Source: Terriglobales bacterium (GTDB lineage Bacteria > Acidobacteriota > Terriglobia > Terriglobales > Acidobacteriaceae). Taken from it: a DNA stretch of 64,000 nt. Below the pieces are notes generated by a model. It saw nothing but the letters and a program-made list of their open reading frames with translations, made no database searches and was not told the DNA's origin. The position numbers were made by a program, and so were the translations under genes. The stretch covers positions 1 to 64,000 of the forward strand of contig DATMPC010000001.1 of assembly GCA_035567895.1 (NCBI GenBank), in the 5' to 3' direction. This document shows, piece after piece, positions 34,258 through 43,907 of this stretch (its first letter is position 1; every line of letters begins with the position of its first letter).

Positions 34258-35697
34258 TTAGGCCAAAGCTACTTCACGCCTCGTACCGACCAGTGCGTCC
34301 ATGTTGCCGATCATGTGGCTGGCGAACTCGCTAGTCTTGACCTTGGTAGCGCCTTCCATCTGACGTTCGAAGTCGTAGGTCACTTTCTTCTGCCGAATAG
34401 TAGTTTCGAGAGCATCTTCGATTAGACGCGCCGCCTCGCGCCAGCCGATCAGCTCGAACATCATGACACCCGACAGAATCACTGAACCAGGATTGATCAC
34501 GTCGAGATCGGCGTATTTCGGCGCCGTGCCGTGCGTAGCTTCAAAGACCGCGTACCCGTCACCGATGTTCCCGCCGGGAGCAATGCCAAGGCCTCCCACC
34601 TGCGCTGCGCACGCGTCAGAAATGTAGTCGCCGTTCAGATTGGGAGTGGCGAGAACGCTGTACTCCTGAGGCCGAATGATCACTTGCTGAAAGATCGAAT
34701 CAGCGATGCGGTCATTAATCATCAGCTTCTTCTTCCACTGACCGTTGCCGTGCGTACGGTAAATCTTATCGAGAACGTCTTTGACCTCGGCGTACACGCC
34801 TTTGCGGAACTCTTCGGGAGCGAACTCAAGACCCGGTTCTATCTGCTGCGCATTTTGCTCAACCGTGATCTGCGAGTTTTTATCTTTGTTGTCTACAATC
34901 CAGCTCTCTCGTTCGGTGACGATGCGATCGCGAAACTCAGCTTGGGCGACCTCATATCCCCACTCACGGAAGGCACCTTCTGTAAATTTCTGAATGTTTC
35001 CTTTGTGCACGAGGGTCACTGACGGGCGGTTGTTTTCGAGAGCAAACTGAATCGCGCGCTTCACCAGTCGCTTCGTGCCAAAGATCGAAATTGGCTTGAT
35101 GCCAACTCCGGAGTCCTCGCGGACGCGCTTCTTTCCCCCTGCAAGCATCTCCTCATTGAGGAAGCGGATCAGCTTGCGCGCTCCATCGCTTCCTTCTTTC
35201 CACTCGATGCCGGCGTACACATCCTCTGTATTCTCGCGGAAGATCACTACGTTCAATTTTTCCGGATGTTTCACCGGCGAGGGTACTCCCGAGTAATGCT
35301 TGACGGGACGAACGCAACAATACAGATCGAGTTCCTGCCGCATCGCTACGTTAAGGGAGCGAATGCCTCCGCCGACCGGCGTAGTGAGCGGACCCTTGAT
35401 CGAGACACGCAAGTCCTTAGCGGCTCGAAGCGAGTCTTCCGGCAGCCAGTTGCGGAACTGAGAAAACGCCTTCTCACCCGCGAAGATCTCATACCAGGCA
35501 ACACGACGCTTGCCGCCGTATGCTTTCTCCACAGCAGCATCGAAGACGCGCCGCGAGGCCTTCCAGATGTCACGTCCTGTGCCATCACCTTCAATGAAAG
35601 GAATGATCGGATTGTCGGGCACTCGATATTGCCCGTTCTCGTAACGGATAGGCGCGCCTTCCGGAGGGAGAGGAACGCCGTTATACACAACTGCCAT
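34258..35697 (-). CDS. icd: NADP-dependent isocitrate dehydrogenase
   Basis: 479-aa enzyme that oxidatively decarboxylates isocitrate to 2-oxoglutarate. Diagnostic segments: [39 protein letters not shown] (substrate loop), [49 protein letters not shown] and [20 protein letters not shown], then [10 protein letters not shown]. These fit the E. coli-type NADP enzyme. It is longer than the 416-aa E. coli protein because of an insertion of some 50-60 residues around [11 protein letters not shown] to [11 protein letters not shown]. It is clustered with mdh. Confidence 0.95.
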   Translation of the reverse strand: MAVVYNGVPLPPEGAPIRYENGQYRVPDNPIIPFIEGDGTGRDIWKASRRVFDAAVEKAYGGKRRVAWYEIFAGEKAFSQFRNWLPEDSLRAAKDLRVSIKGPLTTPVGGGIRSLNVAMRQELDLYCCVRPVKHYSGVPSPVKHPEKLNVVIFRENTEDVYAGIEWKEGSDGARKLIRFLNEEMLAGGKKRVREDSGVGIKPISIFGTKRLVKRAIQFALENNRPSVTLVHKGNIQKFTEGAFREWGYEVAQAEFRDRIVTERESWIVDNKDKNSQITVEQNAQQIEPGLEFAPEEFRKGVYAEVKDVLDKIYRTHGNGQWKKKLMINDRIADSIFQQVIIRPQEYSVLATPNLNGDYISDACAAQVGGLGIAPGGNIGDGYAVFEATHGTAPKYADLDVINPGSVILSGVMMFELIGWREAARLIEDALETTIRQKKVTYDFERQMEGATKVKTSEFASHMIGNMDALVGTRREVALA

Positions 35698-36072
35698 GAG
35701 CGACTGCTCCTATGATGTTATGAATACAACGCCAAGCTCTTAAAACTAACATCCTCAGCTAGATGGCGCAACGGAGCACTGGTACTCTGGAGGACGCGCC
35801 GAGCGCATCCTACCGTCTCCGAGTCACTATCCGAGGTTGATCCATGTATGCCTCGAAGTGACTTGGGATGAAACCGCGCGAGAAGCTCATATGGCGCAAG
35901 TTGGCAAATTCTTGCGGCTCTAAAGCGCGATCTGAACAACCGTTGAGCGACTATCATGCTATTGGCTCTTCTGTGCTCTGAGCTTTCGCCTAATTGCCCG
36001 ATCAAATTGTAGATTGGCGTGAGTCCAGAAAGACCGACTATGGACCTCTTCCTACCTCCGAAACGTCACTTC
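35698..36072. other. Intergenic region ending in a plus-strand terminator
   Basis: About 375 bp without a credible ORF on either strand. The minus strand should contain the icd promoter. On the plus strand the region runs into a strong hairpin plus T-run at 36073-36101 although no plus-strand gene precedes it, so an unannotated small RNA is possible. I could not identify a convincing promoter or a known RNA family. Confidence 0.4.
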
Positions 36073-36101
36073 AGCCGGCTCTCGTGGGCCGGCTGCTTTT
36101 T
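36073..36101 (+). terminator. Rho-independent terminator on the plus strand
   Basis: AGCCGGC (36073-36079) pairs with GCCGGCT (36088-36094) around an 8-nt loop and is followed by GCTTTTT. The T-run is on the plus strand; on the minus strand the hairpin sits just after the stop of the phosphatase gene but is followed by GAAGTG, so it is a poorer terminator there. Confidence 0.65.
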
Positions 36102-37281
36102 ACCCGGTATAACGCACGAGTAGCATCGTTTGGTCATCCTCCTGACGGCCGAACTCTAACGAGCGCTTACGTATCTTCTCGAAGATCTCCGGCAAAGGAC
36201 AATCAACTGCTTCCTCAAACGCTCGCTTGATCGGCTCCAGACCCAATTCGGCACCGCGTCCATCAAATACTTCTGTAAAGCCGTCAGTAAGTAACAGCAG
36301 AATGTCACCTGGATCACATTGCAGAGTTTCGGCCGTGAACCGTTGTTCCGAGAGGATTCCCAAAGGGAGATTCTGTGCCTGGTATTCAACGATGGCGCGT
36401 TGCGCCCGACTGTAGCGCATCAGCGGGGGATGACCCGCGAGAGAGTAGTTCACGCGGTTGCCATTTGCGAATTGCAAGACTCCTGCGGTCACAAACATGT
36501 TGGGCATCTTCAGGGGATAAAGCGTCCGATGCACCTCATTGAGTAACTCTCCGGGCGAGCCTCCGTTTGTTAGCCGACTGCGAATGGAGGTCTTGAACAT
36601 GGCCATCAGCACACCTGACGACACTCCGTGTCCTGAGATATCTGCGATGTAGCTGATCCAACCCTGCGGGTATTCGGCAATGTCCACGAGATCACCGCCT
36701 ACTTCTCCGCTTGCGAACGAAGCGCCGAACACCTCGAATCCTTTAACACTTCGCTCGAACGTCGGAACCAGGGATCGATGAATTTCGCGCGCCAATTCGA
36801 TCTCGGTTTGAATTCGAAAGTAACGATTCCCTTCTCGGCGCATGAATCTTACAAAGAGGATGTAAGCGGTAACCATCGTGATGATCGCCCAGAATCCCAG
36901 GACAGAGTTCTGCTTCTGAAGAGTGTCTCTGTCCCGGATGATTTGCAGATGAAAAGAAGCATAAAAAGCCCAGAAAGCAAATGCATGGATGAGCGCCCAA
37001 ACAGGCAACCATCGAAACTTTCGCAGGATAGAAAGCAACGCATATCCGATCGCAAACACTCCGTAGATGCAAATCACCGCGACAGTGGAGATAATGCTTA
37101 CTTTGGCGCCGGTGATCAGGAGTTGCACGAAGCCCATGCTGGCAAACAGCGTAAAGACTCCCGACAACATTGCGATGCGCGAACTTATCGGAATCGACTT
37201 CCAGAATTGAGCGCGCGTTTGTACGTGCGAGTTCGGTTTTGTGGTGCTAATTTGCGTTTCTCCTTGATTGGGAGTACGCAA
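36100..37281 (-). CDS. SpoIIE-type (PPM) serine phosphatase with membrane domain
   Basis: About 390-aa membrane phosphatase. The N-terminal part has three to four TM helices (about 30-140). The PP2C/SpoIIE domain (about 175-390) has the start EIHRSLVPTFERSVKGFEVFG, metal-binding Asp in GGDLVDIAEYP and YIADISGHGVSSGVLMA, then FVTAGVLQ, LAGHPPLMRYS, LLLLTDGFTEVFD and QEDDQTMLLVRY. Such enzymes dephosphorylate anti-sigma antagonists; no such partner is nearby. The open frame reaches 37377, but the upstream gene's terminator lies at 37316-37338, so the start is probably TTG 37281 or ATG 37173; neither has a good ribosome site. Confidence 0.85.
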   Translation of the reverse strand: MRTPNQGETQISTTKPNSHVQTRAQFWKSIPISSRIAMLSGVFTLFASMGFVQLLITGAKVSIISTVAVICIYGVFAIGYALLSILRKFRWLPVWALIHAFAFWAFYASFHLQIIRDRDTLQKQNSVLGFWAIITMVTAYILFVRFMRREGNRYFRIQTEIELAREIHRSLVPTFERSVKGFEVFGASFASGEVGGDLVDIAEYPQGWISYIADISGHGVSSGVLMAMFKTSIRSRLTNGGSPGELLNEVHRTLYPLKMPNMFVTAGVLQFANGNRVNYSLAGHPPLMRYSRAQRAIVEYQAQNLPLGILSEQRFTAETLQCDPGDILLLLTDGFTEVFDGRGAELGLEPIKRAFEEAVDCPLPEIFEKIRKRSLEFGRQEDDQTMLLVRYTG

Positions 37282-37315
37282 TGTTAAGGTGCCGGTTCGA
37301 TTTGGACAATAAGAA

Positions 37316-37338
37316 AAGGGCACAGAGTATGTGCCCTT
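37316..37338 (-). terminator. Rho-independent terminator of the small secreted protein gene
   Basis: On the minus strand AAGGGCACA pairs with TGTGCCCTT around a 5-nt loop and is followed by TTCTTATTG. It stands 22 bp after the stop of the gene at 37361-37783 and precedes the phosphatase gene. Confidence 0.7.
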
Positions 37339-37360
37339 CTTGGTTTCGTTGAATTGATCG

Positions 37361-37783
37361 CTAGCGCAGCGCTGCAAGAACGATCACATCTTCGGAAGTC
37401 GGAACGCTCTTCGCCATCTCGGCTTCGCGACGGGTGATCTTGAACTCACGACCGGCTCTCTCGCCCTGAAGCCAGATCTGCGAGAGGAAGTACTGGTCTC
37501 CATACTTGTGGAATACAAGGCGGCTGTTCGCCGAAGGATTCAGAGCTTCTGCATTGTTAGCCGAAGCCAGCATTTGATTTGTCTTTCCGCCGCGAATCGC
37601 CAACACACTGCTCGCGCCGGTTGAGATCGACTGAATACTGTACTCACCAGCAGGCAGAGTTGACTTTCCAACCATGAAGTCAAAAGGAACATTCGCCTTC
37701 ACGTTCACGCTTTGTGCGTTTGCGCATGCCGCCACGAGCAACAGGCCAAGAACGCCAACCAGACTTACGATTTGCCGTTTCAT
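37361..37783 (-). CDS. Small exported protein, Acidobacteriota type
   Basis: 140-aa secreted protein. Signal peptide (about 1-24, LLLVAACANAQ), then VNVKANVPFDFMVGKSTLPAGEYSIQSI, a segment characteristic of short acidobacterial beta-rich proteins of unknown role, then ANSRLVFHKYGDQYFLSQIWLQ and a charged end EFKITRREAEMA. The ATG at 37783 is chosen because GGAGG lies 4 bp upstream; the frame extends to 37843. A clear intrinsic terminator follows. Function unknown; export and small size suggest an abundant envelope protein. Confidence 0.75.
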   Translation of the reverse strand: MKRQIVSLVGVLGLLLVAACANAQSVNVKANVPFDFMVGKSTLPAGEYSIQSISTGASSVLAIRGGKTNQMLASANNAEALNPSANSRLVFHKYGDQYFLSQIWLQGERAGREFKITRREAEMAKSVPTSEDVIVLAALR

Positions 37784-38078
37784 ATTGCCTCCGTTTCGTG
37801 TGAGGCGGTGGAAGCAATGCGCTATTTGCCGTATCGCCTTCACTGCTCCTGCTCTTCGCTTCCGTCTCTACACTTCTCGCCGAGAGTAAGTGCAAGCTGC
37901 ATGCCAAAGCTGTTTGAGATTCCTGATTGTCACGCGAGACCGACGCAAATCGATGAGCAGATTGGACATTGCGTTCGCTTATGCTGAAACTGTGAAGTCT
38001 GAGTTGCCACAAATGTTTTTGCGGCGCGAACCGAACGGTTAATTCGATCCAGGAATTTGAACCGATGGGTTGAGATCG

Positions 38079-40043
38079 TCAGCCGCTCATCAGAAAGAGG
38101 AGCGGATGATCTGGTTTCGGATGCGCCTGCCAAAACTTGACCAGTACGGAATAGACCACCAAGCCGATCTCACCTTCCCCCAACAGAACAAAGGCAAGCG
38201 ATTGTTTCATCAAATTCCGCTGAGTGAGGCCAACCACAACGCTGATTGGATTCAGCATGTCCGCAAGAAAGGCGATGCTGTTGGCAATGGCCGTCGCTCC
38301 ACGCGCCTCGATTACATAATCATCACCTTCGCGCGTCACTTTGACGCGCAGAGACGAATAGAATTCGCTGCGATTGTCCATCAGGCGCACAAACAGGAAA
38401 GCGGTGTGACCATGGAGCTTCAGGTGGCTCTGCACCTTGCGTTTGAGATCCGCCCGATAGTGAGAGTCATCAGCATGATGCGGAATTAAGTTCACCTTCT
38501 TGTCGCGAATCGAATTCCACAAGCGCTCAGATTCGTCGTCCATAAACTCAAATTGCGCAACGCGCATTTCCGTGGCGCGTAAATATCTGCTCACGCCGCT
38601 GAGGGTGAGAAGCAGCAGGATGAAGCAGCTTGCAATGATCACTCCGTCGGGACGTTCAATGACATTTGCGACCAGCGTATAGGCAAAGACCAGAGTGACA
38701 ATCCAGTAGTAGAGAGCCTTCACATATGAAGCCGGATGCTCCCTTGAACTCTCTCTCCAAAGAGCGAGCGCGACCGCCACGGCGGCAGAGAACATCAGGA
38801 CCAATACACCGGTAGCGTAGGCACTTCCCTGTTTATCCACGTCAGCCTGGAAAATCACGGTGACGATCACATCGATCGCGAGCAACAGCAGCACCAAGGG
38901 ACGTCGATAGGCTACCCAGGGAGGCGCCATGCCGAATCGTGGCAAATAGCGTGGGATCAGGTTTAGGAGTCCGGTCATCGCAGAAGCTCCAGCGAGCCAG
39001 AGCACAAGAATCGTCGAGAGATCGTAAAGGCTACCGAAGCGATTTCCGATGAGCTCGTGCGCCAGGTAAGCAATGGCTCGTCCATTCGCAGGACCATCTG
39101 CTTGGTAAGCACTCTCTGGGATCAACAAGACCGAGACGAAGCTAGAGAGTAGCAACAGCACGCTCATGATCGCCGCCGCAGTGACCAGCAGCTTGCGTGT
39201 GTTGCGAATGCGTCCAGCCGGCACCGCGTCCTGGCCTGTCTTATCTTCTTTGCCGCCATCGACCAGCGGCATAACCGAAACTCCGGTCTCGAATCCACTC
39301 AGCCCCAATGCCAGTTTGGGAAACACGATGGCTGAAGCCACAAAGAGGGCAGTCCAATCCCCGTGTGCGTGCAGAACCCTCGTCCAGTTCGACAGCAGCT
39401 CTGGACGTCGATACACAACAGTGGCGGCGTAGAGCAGCACATAGATATTCAGCAGGATGTACGGAATCGTGGTGGCCGCAACCACGACAATGGCCTCTCG
39501 AAATCCGGCGATAAAAACGATAGCCAATAACGCGAGCAGGATAACCGTCACACTGAGCGTGTGCTCGCTGATGAACGGATGCAGATATGGATTTTGCGTT
39601 GCGTGCCGGGCGGCGTCCGCTGCCGAGAGCGTCATGGTGATCACGAAGTCGGTTGCGGCGAATCCGAGCAAGATGAGAACAAAGATTTTGCTCTTCCAAC
39701 CAGAAAACAGGTTTTCTAGCAGCGCGATCGAGCCTTGACCTGCATACGATCGCGCAGCAACCTCCGAGTAGATGGGAACCGCACCAAAGATCGTAACCAG
39801 AACGAGAATGCCGGTGGCGGGAAACGAAAGCGCGCCAGCGGCTAGCAGCGCGATTCCAGGTTGATAACCGATCGTCGAGAAGTAATCGACACCCGTGAGC
39901 CACAAGACCATGTACCAGGGATGCGTATGATCGGGAGGTTCGGCAACATCTAGCGGGCTCCCGCTGAACAGGAAGCGATACAGCGCGTTGTAGCGCCGCG
40001 GTTTAACTTCAGTCTGCGGAATCGTCGTGGCTGGCAAGTTCAA
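38079..40043 (-). CDS. APC-superfamily permease with cytosolic C-terminal domain
   Basis: 654-aa transporter with about 12 TM helices (residues about 60-500) and a C-terminal hydrophilic domain of about 150 residues. The start region has WLTGVDYFSTIGYQPGIALL, and FETGVSVMPLV follows helix 6. The overall shape (APC core plus soluble C-domain, GVDYFSTIGYQPG motif) recalls KimA-like potassium/proton symporters and related amino-acid permeases. The substrate cannot be decided from sequence alone. It lies 60 bp downstream of the MmcQ gene, too close for a long riboswitch leader. Confidence 0.82.
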   Translation of the reverse strand: MNLPATTIPQTEVKPRRYNALYRFLFSGSPLDVAEPPDHTHPWYMVLWLTGVDYFSTIGYQPGIALLAAGALSFPATGILVLVTIFGAVPIYSEVAARSYAGQGSIALLENLFSGWKSKIFVLILLGFAATDFVITMTLSAADAARHATQNPYLHPFISEHTLSVTVILLALLAIVFIAGFREAIVVVAATTIPYILLNIYVLLYAATVVYRRPELLSNWTRVLHAHGDWTALFVASAIVFPKLALGLSGFETGVSVMPLVDGGKEDKTGQDAVPAGRIRNTRKLLVTAAAIMSVLLLLSSFVSVLLIPESAYQADGPANGRAIAYLAHELIGNRFGSLYDLSTILVLWLAGASAMTGLLNLIPRYLPRFGMAPPWVAYRRPLVLLLLAIDVIVTVIFQADVDKQGSAYATGVLVLMFSAAVAVALALWRESSREHPASYVKALYYWIVTLVFAYTLVANVIERPDGVIIASCFILLLLTLSGVSRYLRATEMRVAQFEFMDDESERLWNSIRDKKVNLIPHHADDSHYRADLKRKVQSHLKLHGHTAFLFVRLMDNRSEFYSSLRVKVTREGDDYVIEARGATAIANSIAFLADMLNPISVVVGLTQRNLMKQSLAFVLLGEGEIGLVVYSVLVKFWQAHPKPDHPLLFLMSG

Positions 40044-40103
40044 AAAGATGACACCGTAAGCTCCGGGGATACCACAGACTGATGCGGCTCAATGAACTGC
40101 GCT

Positions 40104-40535
40104 TCACCTCGCGCCTGTGACCATGCTCACTTTAGCTCTCTTTGGCGCGATCATATGCCAAGCCTCGCGAATGTGCGCCGCGAGATCTTCATCGCTAATG
40201 CGATCGAGTTCGATGCCGACCCAGCCGCGAACGCCGACATAAGGAGGCTTGAAGTAAGTTTTCGGGTCTTCTTTGATCAACGACGCCTGAAGCTCAGCCT
40301 GCGTAGCTATCCAAACGGCAACATGACCATCGTTGTGATGATTGTCCGCGAACATAACGAAGACTTTCTTGTGTACGAAGAATGTTGGCTCACCGTGCGA
40401 GAGCTTTTCCATAGTGTCGGGCAGAGCAGAGCAGATTCTCCGCACACGCCGCAGATGCTCGCGATCTGAATCGCGCTTTATTCCCCGTACGGTACCCAGA
40501 TGTTTTTCACTTGAACTGCGTGTTGCAGGAACCAT
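40104..40535 (-). CDS. MmcQ/YjbR-like protein
   Basis: 143-aa protein of the MmcQ/YjbR family, a CyaY-like fold of uncertain role, possibly DNA-binding. Visible motifs: CSALPDTMEKLSHGEPTFFVHKKVFVMF, VAVWIATQAELQASLI, FKPPYVGVRGWVGIELDR, and a helical end. The ATG at 40535 lies inside the last 58 bp of the upstream aldehyde dehydrogenase gene in another frame and has GGAGGG 4 bp upstream, a strong site; this overlap suggests translational coupling. The frame is open to 40565. Confidence 0.85.
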   Translation of the reverse strand: MVPATRSSSEKHLGTVRGIKRDSDREHLRRVRRICSALPDTMEKLSHGEPTFFVHKKVFVMFADNHHNDGHVAVWIATQAELQASLIKEDPKTYFKPPYVGVRGWVGIELDRISDEDLAAHIREAWHMIAPKRAKVSMVTGAR

Positions 40536-42868
40536 CGGCCCTCCGCCTGATCGGCATTGAACCAATCGATGACCCGGCCCTCGTTGCTAAACACTTGCTT
40601 CAAATTTCCGACCGACAGCAACTTTACCTGCGCTGCGCTTGCCGCGTCGGTAAATGACCAGATGGCATCGACATCGTCGTGTTCGGCAAGTACCTTGGTC
40701 AACTCCGCAGCGCGTCCGGTCACGATGTTCACCACGCCACCGGGCAGATCGCTGGTATCAAAGAGCTGATACAGATCGCTGGTGATCAGCGGATAGCGCT
40801 CGGATGGAATTGCCACAACGGTATTGCCCATTGCGATTGCGGGAAGTACGAGCGACAGGAATCCCAATAGTGGAAGATCCACAGGCGTGACAATGCCAAT
40901 CGTCCCGACCGGCTCGTTCATGGCGATGGAGACGTTGCGGAACGGGGGGTTGTGCACGGCGCCATCGAACTTGTCGGCCCATGCGGCGTAGGAAAACACG
41001 CGTTCAATGCTGTGAGGGACTTCGCGTGTGGCCTGCTTCTCGCCCATTACTCGCGCCAACCGCGCGCTTATCTCAGCAGCCCGCTGCGAGAGGTTCTCGC
41101 CAACGTAATACAGCACTTGCGCGCGATTGTGAGCCGTCGCCTTCGCCCAGCCTTCAGCCTTACGTGCGGCCTCAACGGCATTGCGAATGTCTTTTCGGTT
41201 CCCCAGTGGGGCCTCGCCGAGCAGAGCTCCATCGCTCCCATGAATCGGATAGCTGTATCCCGAATCGGGACGCGCCTGTTTGCCGCCGATATAGAGTTTC
41301 ACCGTGCGGTCGATGGCAGGGCCGTCCGACCTGTCATCTTCCTCTTCGGTTGCTTCGACGGCTGGAGGTGACGATTTTGGAAGCGCGGCGGCCTGCTTGA
41401 ACCAGAGCGGCTCCAAATATTCGAGGAGCCCTTCCCTTCCCCCCTCGCGACCGTAGCCACTTTCGCGATATCCACCGAAGCCGCAGGCTGCGTCGAAGAG
41501 ATTCGTGCTGTTCACCCACACCACACCGGCTTTAATCTGCGAGGCAACATGCAGGGCGACGTTAATGTTCTCGCTCCACACGCTCGCGGCAAGGCCGTAG
41601 GTCGTGTTGTTCGCGAGCTCTATGGCTTCACGCAACGTACGGAAGGTCATCGCGGCAAGCACGGGACCGAAGATCTCTTCCTGTGCGACCGTCGAACTTG
41701 GATGGACGTTCGTGAGCAGCGTGGGCGGATAATACAGACCTTTCACGGGCAATTCTGTGCCCGGCTGATTGCAGATTGCGCCCTCGGCCACGCCCTGATC
41801 GACCAGCTTGCGAATACGTTCGAGCTGCACCGGAGCGACGATGGCTCCAATGTCGATGGCTTTATCGAGTGGCGAGCCCACGCGCAGCGTCTCCATGCGT
41901 GCGCGAATCTTTGTGACAAGTTCTTCTGCGATGCTCTCCTGCATCAGCAAACGCGATCCGGCACAGCAGACCTGTCCCTGGTTGAACCAAATGCCATCGA
42001 CAAGCCCTTCGACCGCACTGTCGAGATCGGCGTCGTCGAAGATAATGAACGGCGATTTTCCACCAAGTTCGAGCGACAACTTCTTATGACTTTGCGCAGT
42101 CGCCTTGCGAATAGCGCGCCCGACTTCCGTTGATCCCGTAAATGCAATCTTGTCGACGTCGGGGTGCTTGACCAGCGCTTCGCCCGTGCGTCCATCGCCG
42201 GTCACAATATTGACGACACCTTTGGGCAGTCCGATCTCTTGACAGATTTCGGCAAAAGCCAGCGCAGTGATGGGCGTAAACTCCGCGGGCTTCAAGACGA
42301 CCGTATTTCCGGTCGCAAGCGCCGGGGCAATTTTCCACGCGAGCATCAGAAGCGGAAAGTTCCACGGAATCACCTGCCCCACAACTCCGCAAGCAACGTA
42401 TCCCGGAAACTCCTGATACAGGAGCTGCGCCCAGCCGGCATGATGGTAGAAGTGCCGTGCAACCAGTGGAATATCGATATCTCGGCTTTCGCGAATCGGT
42501 TTGCCGTTGTCGAGGGTTTCCAGCACTGCCAGCCGACGCGAGTGCTTTTGCACTTGTCGCGCCAAGGCGTACAAATATCGTGCCCGCCCGTGTGGCGCGA
42601 GCGAGTTCCATTGCGGGAAGGCCGCGCGAGCCGCCTTGACGGCAGCTTCTATGTCGGCTGCGCTTCCCTGCGCAACGCTGGCGAGCTTGTCTCCAGTCGA
42701 CGGATCCGTGGTGTCGAAGTACTCACTCCCGATCGGTTGCTGCCACGCCCCGTTGATGAAGTGCCCGAACTTGCGCTTGTGATGATCAAGCCAGGCGAGG
42801 GACTCTTTCGCGTCCTCCAGCGCCGGACCGTATTCCATCGAGGCGAACTTTTCGGCAATTTTGCTCAT
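40478..42868 (-). CDS. Double-domain aldehyde dehydrogenase (ALDH16-like)
   Basis: 796-aa protein with two ALDH-fold domains. The first (about 35-500) is complete: PWNFPLL (Asn170), GSTEVG, LELGGKSP (Glu267) and NQGQVCCAGSR (catalytic Cys 301 or 302), so it should oxidise an aldehyde with NAD(P). The second (about 535-796) lacks the Asn, Glu and Cys and stops early. This matches the ALDH16 family, where the pseudo-domain helps dimerise. It starts 22 bp downstream of deoC, whose product releases acetaldehyde, so oxidation of acetaldehyde to acetate is a reasonable role. ATG 42868 is preferred because the longer frame (to 43027) would overlap deoC. Confidence 0.9.
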   Translation of the reverse strand: MSKIAEKFASMEYGPALEDAKESLAWLDHHKRKFGHFINGAWQQPIGSEYFDTTDPSTGDKLASVAQGSAADIEAAVKAARAAFPQWNSLAPHGRARYLYALARQVQKHSRRLAVLETLDNGKPIRESRDIDIPLVARHFYHHAGWAQLLYQEFPGYVACGVVGQVIPWNFPLLMLAWKIAPALATGNTVVLKPAEFTPITALAFAEICQEIGLPKGVVNIVTGDGRTGEALVKHPDVDKIAFTGSTEVGRAIRKATAQSHKKLSLELGGKSPFIIFDDADLDSAVEGLVDGIWFNQGQVCCAGSRLLMQESIAEELVTKIRARMETLRVGSPLDKAIDIGAIVAPVQLERIRKLVDQGVAEGAICNQPGTELPVKGLYYPPTLLTNVHPSSTVAQEEIFGPVLAAMTFRTLREAIELANNTTYGLAASVWSENINVALHVASQIKAGVVWVNSTNLFDAACGFGGYRESGYGREGGREGLLEYLEPLWFKQAAALPKSSPPAVEATEEEDDRSDGPAIDRTVKLYIGGKQARPDSGYSYPIHGSDGALLGEAPLGNRKDIRNAVEAARKAEGWAKATAHNRAQVLYYVGENLSQRAAEISARLARVMGEKQATREVPHSIERVFSYAAWADKFDGAVHNPPFRNVSIAMNEPVGTIGIVTPVDLPLLGFLSLVLPAIAMGNTVVAIPSERYPLITSDLYQLFDTSDLPGGVVNIVTGRAAELTKVLAEHDDVDAIWSFTDAASAAQVKLLSVGNLKQVFSNEGRVIDWFNADQAEGRWFLQHAVQVKNIWVPYGE

Positions 42869-42890
42869 CGACTCAATCTTCCGTCCATTC

Positions 42891-43907
42891 TCACGCGATT
42901 GGATGTCTGTAATCCGCCGAGTAACGACCGGTTGCGTAGTACTCGAGCTGCCTTTCAATGTCTGCAAGCATTCCGCTGGCGCCAAAGCGGAAGAGGTTCG
43001 CGTTGAGCCAGGGTTCGCCGAGTTCATCCTTAATCAGGGCGAGCCAATCGAGCGATTGCTTGGCCGTACGAATCCCGCCTGCAGGTTTGAATCCAACGAT
43101 CATTCCAGTGCGCGCGGCGTATTCGCGGATTGCCCGGACCATCACAAGTCCCACTGGTAAGGTTGCGTTTACCGTTTCCTTGCCAGTAGAGGTCTTGATG
43201 AAGTCAGCGCCAGCCATCATTGCCACCATGCTTGCGCGGGCAACGTTGCGTAGCGTGACCAAGTCCCCGGTGCCGAGAATTGCCTTCATGTGCGCCTTGC
43301 CGCAGGCTTCCTTGAAAGTTGCGACCTCATCGTACAGAGCCTGCCAGCTTCCACTGAAAACGTGTGCGCGAGTAATGACGATGTCGATCTCGTGCGCTCC
43401 GGCTTCCACGGAGCGACGAATTTCGCCCACGCGTTCTGCGAGCGGCGATAGGCCCGCGGGAAATCCGGTAGACACCGCCGCCACGTTGATCCCACTGCCC
43501 TTCAGTGCGCGGACCGCGGTCTCTACAAAGCTGTGATACACGCATACGGCGGCAACTTTGAGCTGGAAATCGTCGAGTCCCAACTGCTTCATGATCGATT
43601 GCTGCACCGGCTGCTTTGCCTTTGCGCAAAGGCGAAGAACACGCTGATGGGAGTCGTCGCCGGAGAGTGTGGTCAGATCCATACAGCTGATGGCCCGCAA
43701 CAGCCACGCCACCTGCCACTCTTTTTTCACTGTGCGCCGCGCGACCAGCGTCTGTGCCCGGCGCTCCACCGCGCTGGTGTTCACGCGAATATCTTCCACC
43801 CAATCCAGGTTGAGAGGTACGCCGCGGTTGGGTTGCAGCTCGCCTTTCTGGGTCGGCGTCGCGTGCGCCTCGGCTATGCGGCGTTCAAGGTCGGTTTTCA
43901 CCGCCAT
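42891..43907 (-). CDS. deoC: Deoxyribose-phosphate aldolase
   Basis: 338-aa class I aldolase that splits 2-deoxyribose 5-phosphate into acetaldehyde and glyceraldehyde 3-phosphate. The Schiff-base Lys is in ADFIKTSTGKETVN and the second catalytic Lys in VGFKPAGGIRTAKQS. VCVYHSFVETAV, AVSTGFPAG and EIDIVITRAHVFSG are also diagnostic. The N-terminus is about 70 residues longer than in short bacterial forms, resembling the long DeoC type. It leads the operon with the ALDH16-like gene; no other deo gene is present. Confidence 0.95.
   Translation of the reverse strand: MAVKTDLERRIAEAHATPTQKGELQPNRGVPLNLDWVEDIRVNTSAVERRAQTLVARRTVKKEWQVAWLLRAISCMDLTTLSGDDSHQRVLRLCAKAKQPVQQSIMKQLGLDDFQLKVAAVCVYHSFVETAVRALKGSGINVAAVSTGFPAGLSPLAERVGEIRRSVEAGAHEIDIVITRAHVFSGSWQALYDEVATFKEACGKAHMKAILGTGDLVTLRNVARASMVAMMAGADFIKTSTGKETVNATLPVGLVMVRAIREYAARTGMIVGFKPAGGIRTAKQSLDWLALIKDELGEPWLNANLFRFGASGMLADIERQLEYYATGRYSADYRHPIA

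Noticed and set aside
35748-35850. tRNA-like stretch (agctagatggcgcaacgg followed by ctggtactctgg)
   Set aside because: It recalls a D-arm and anticodon arm, but no acceptor stem pairing, T-loop GGTTCGA or CCA-like end is present.
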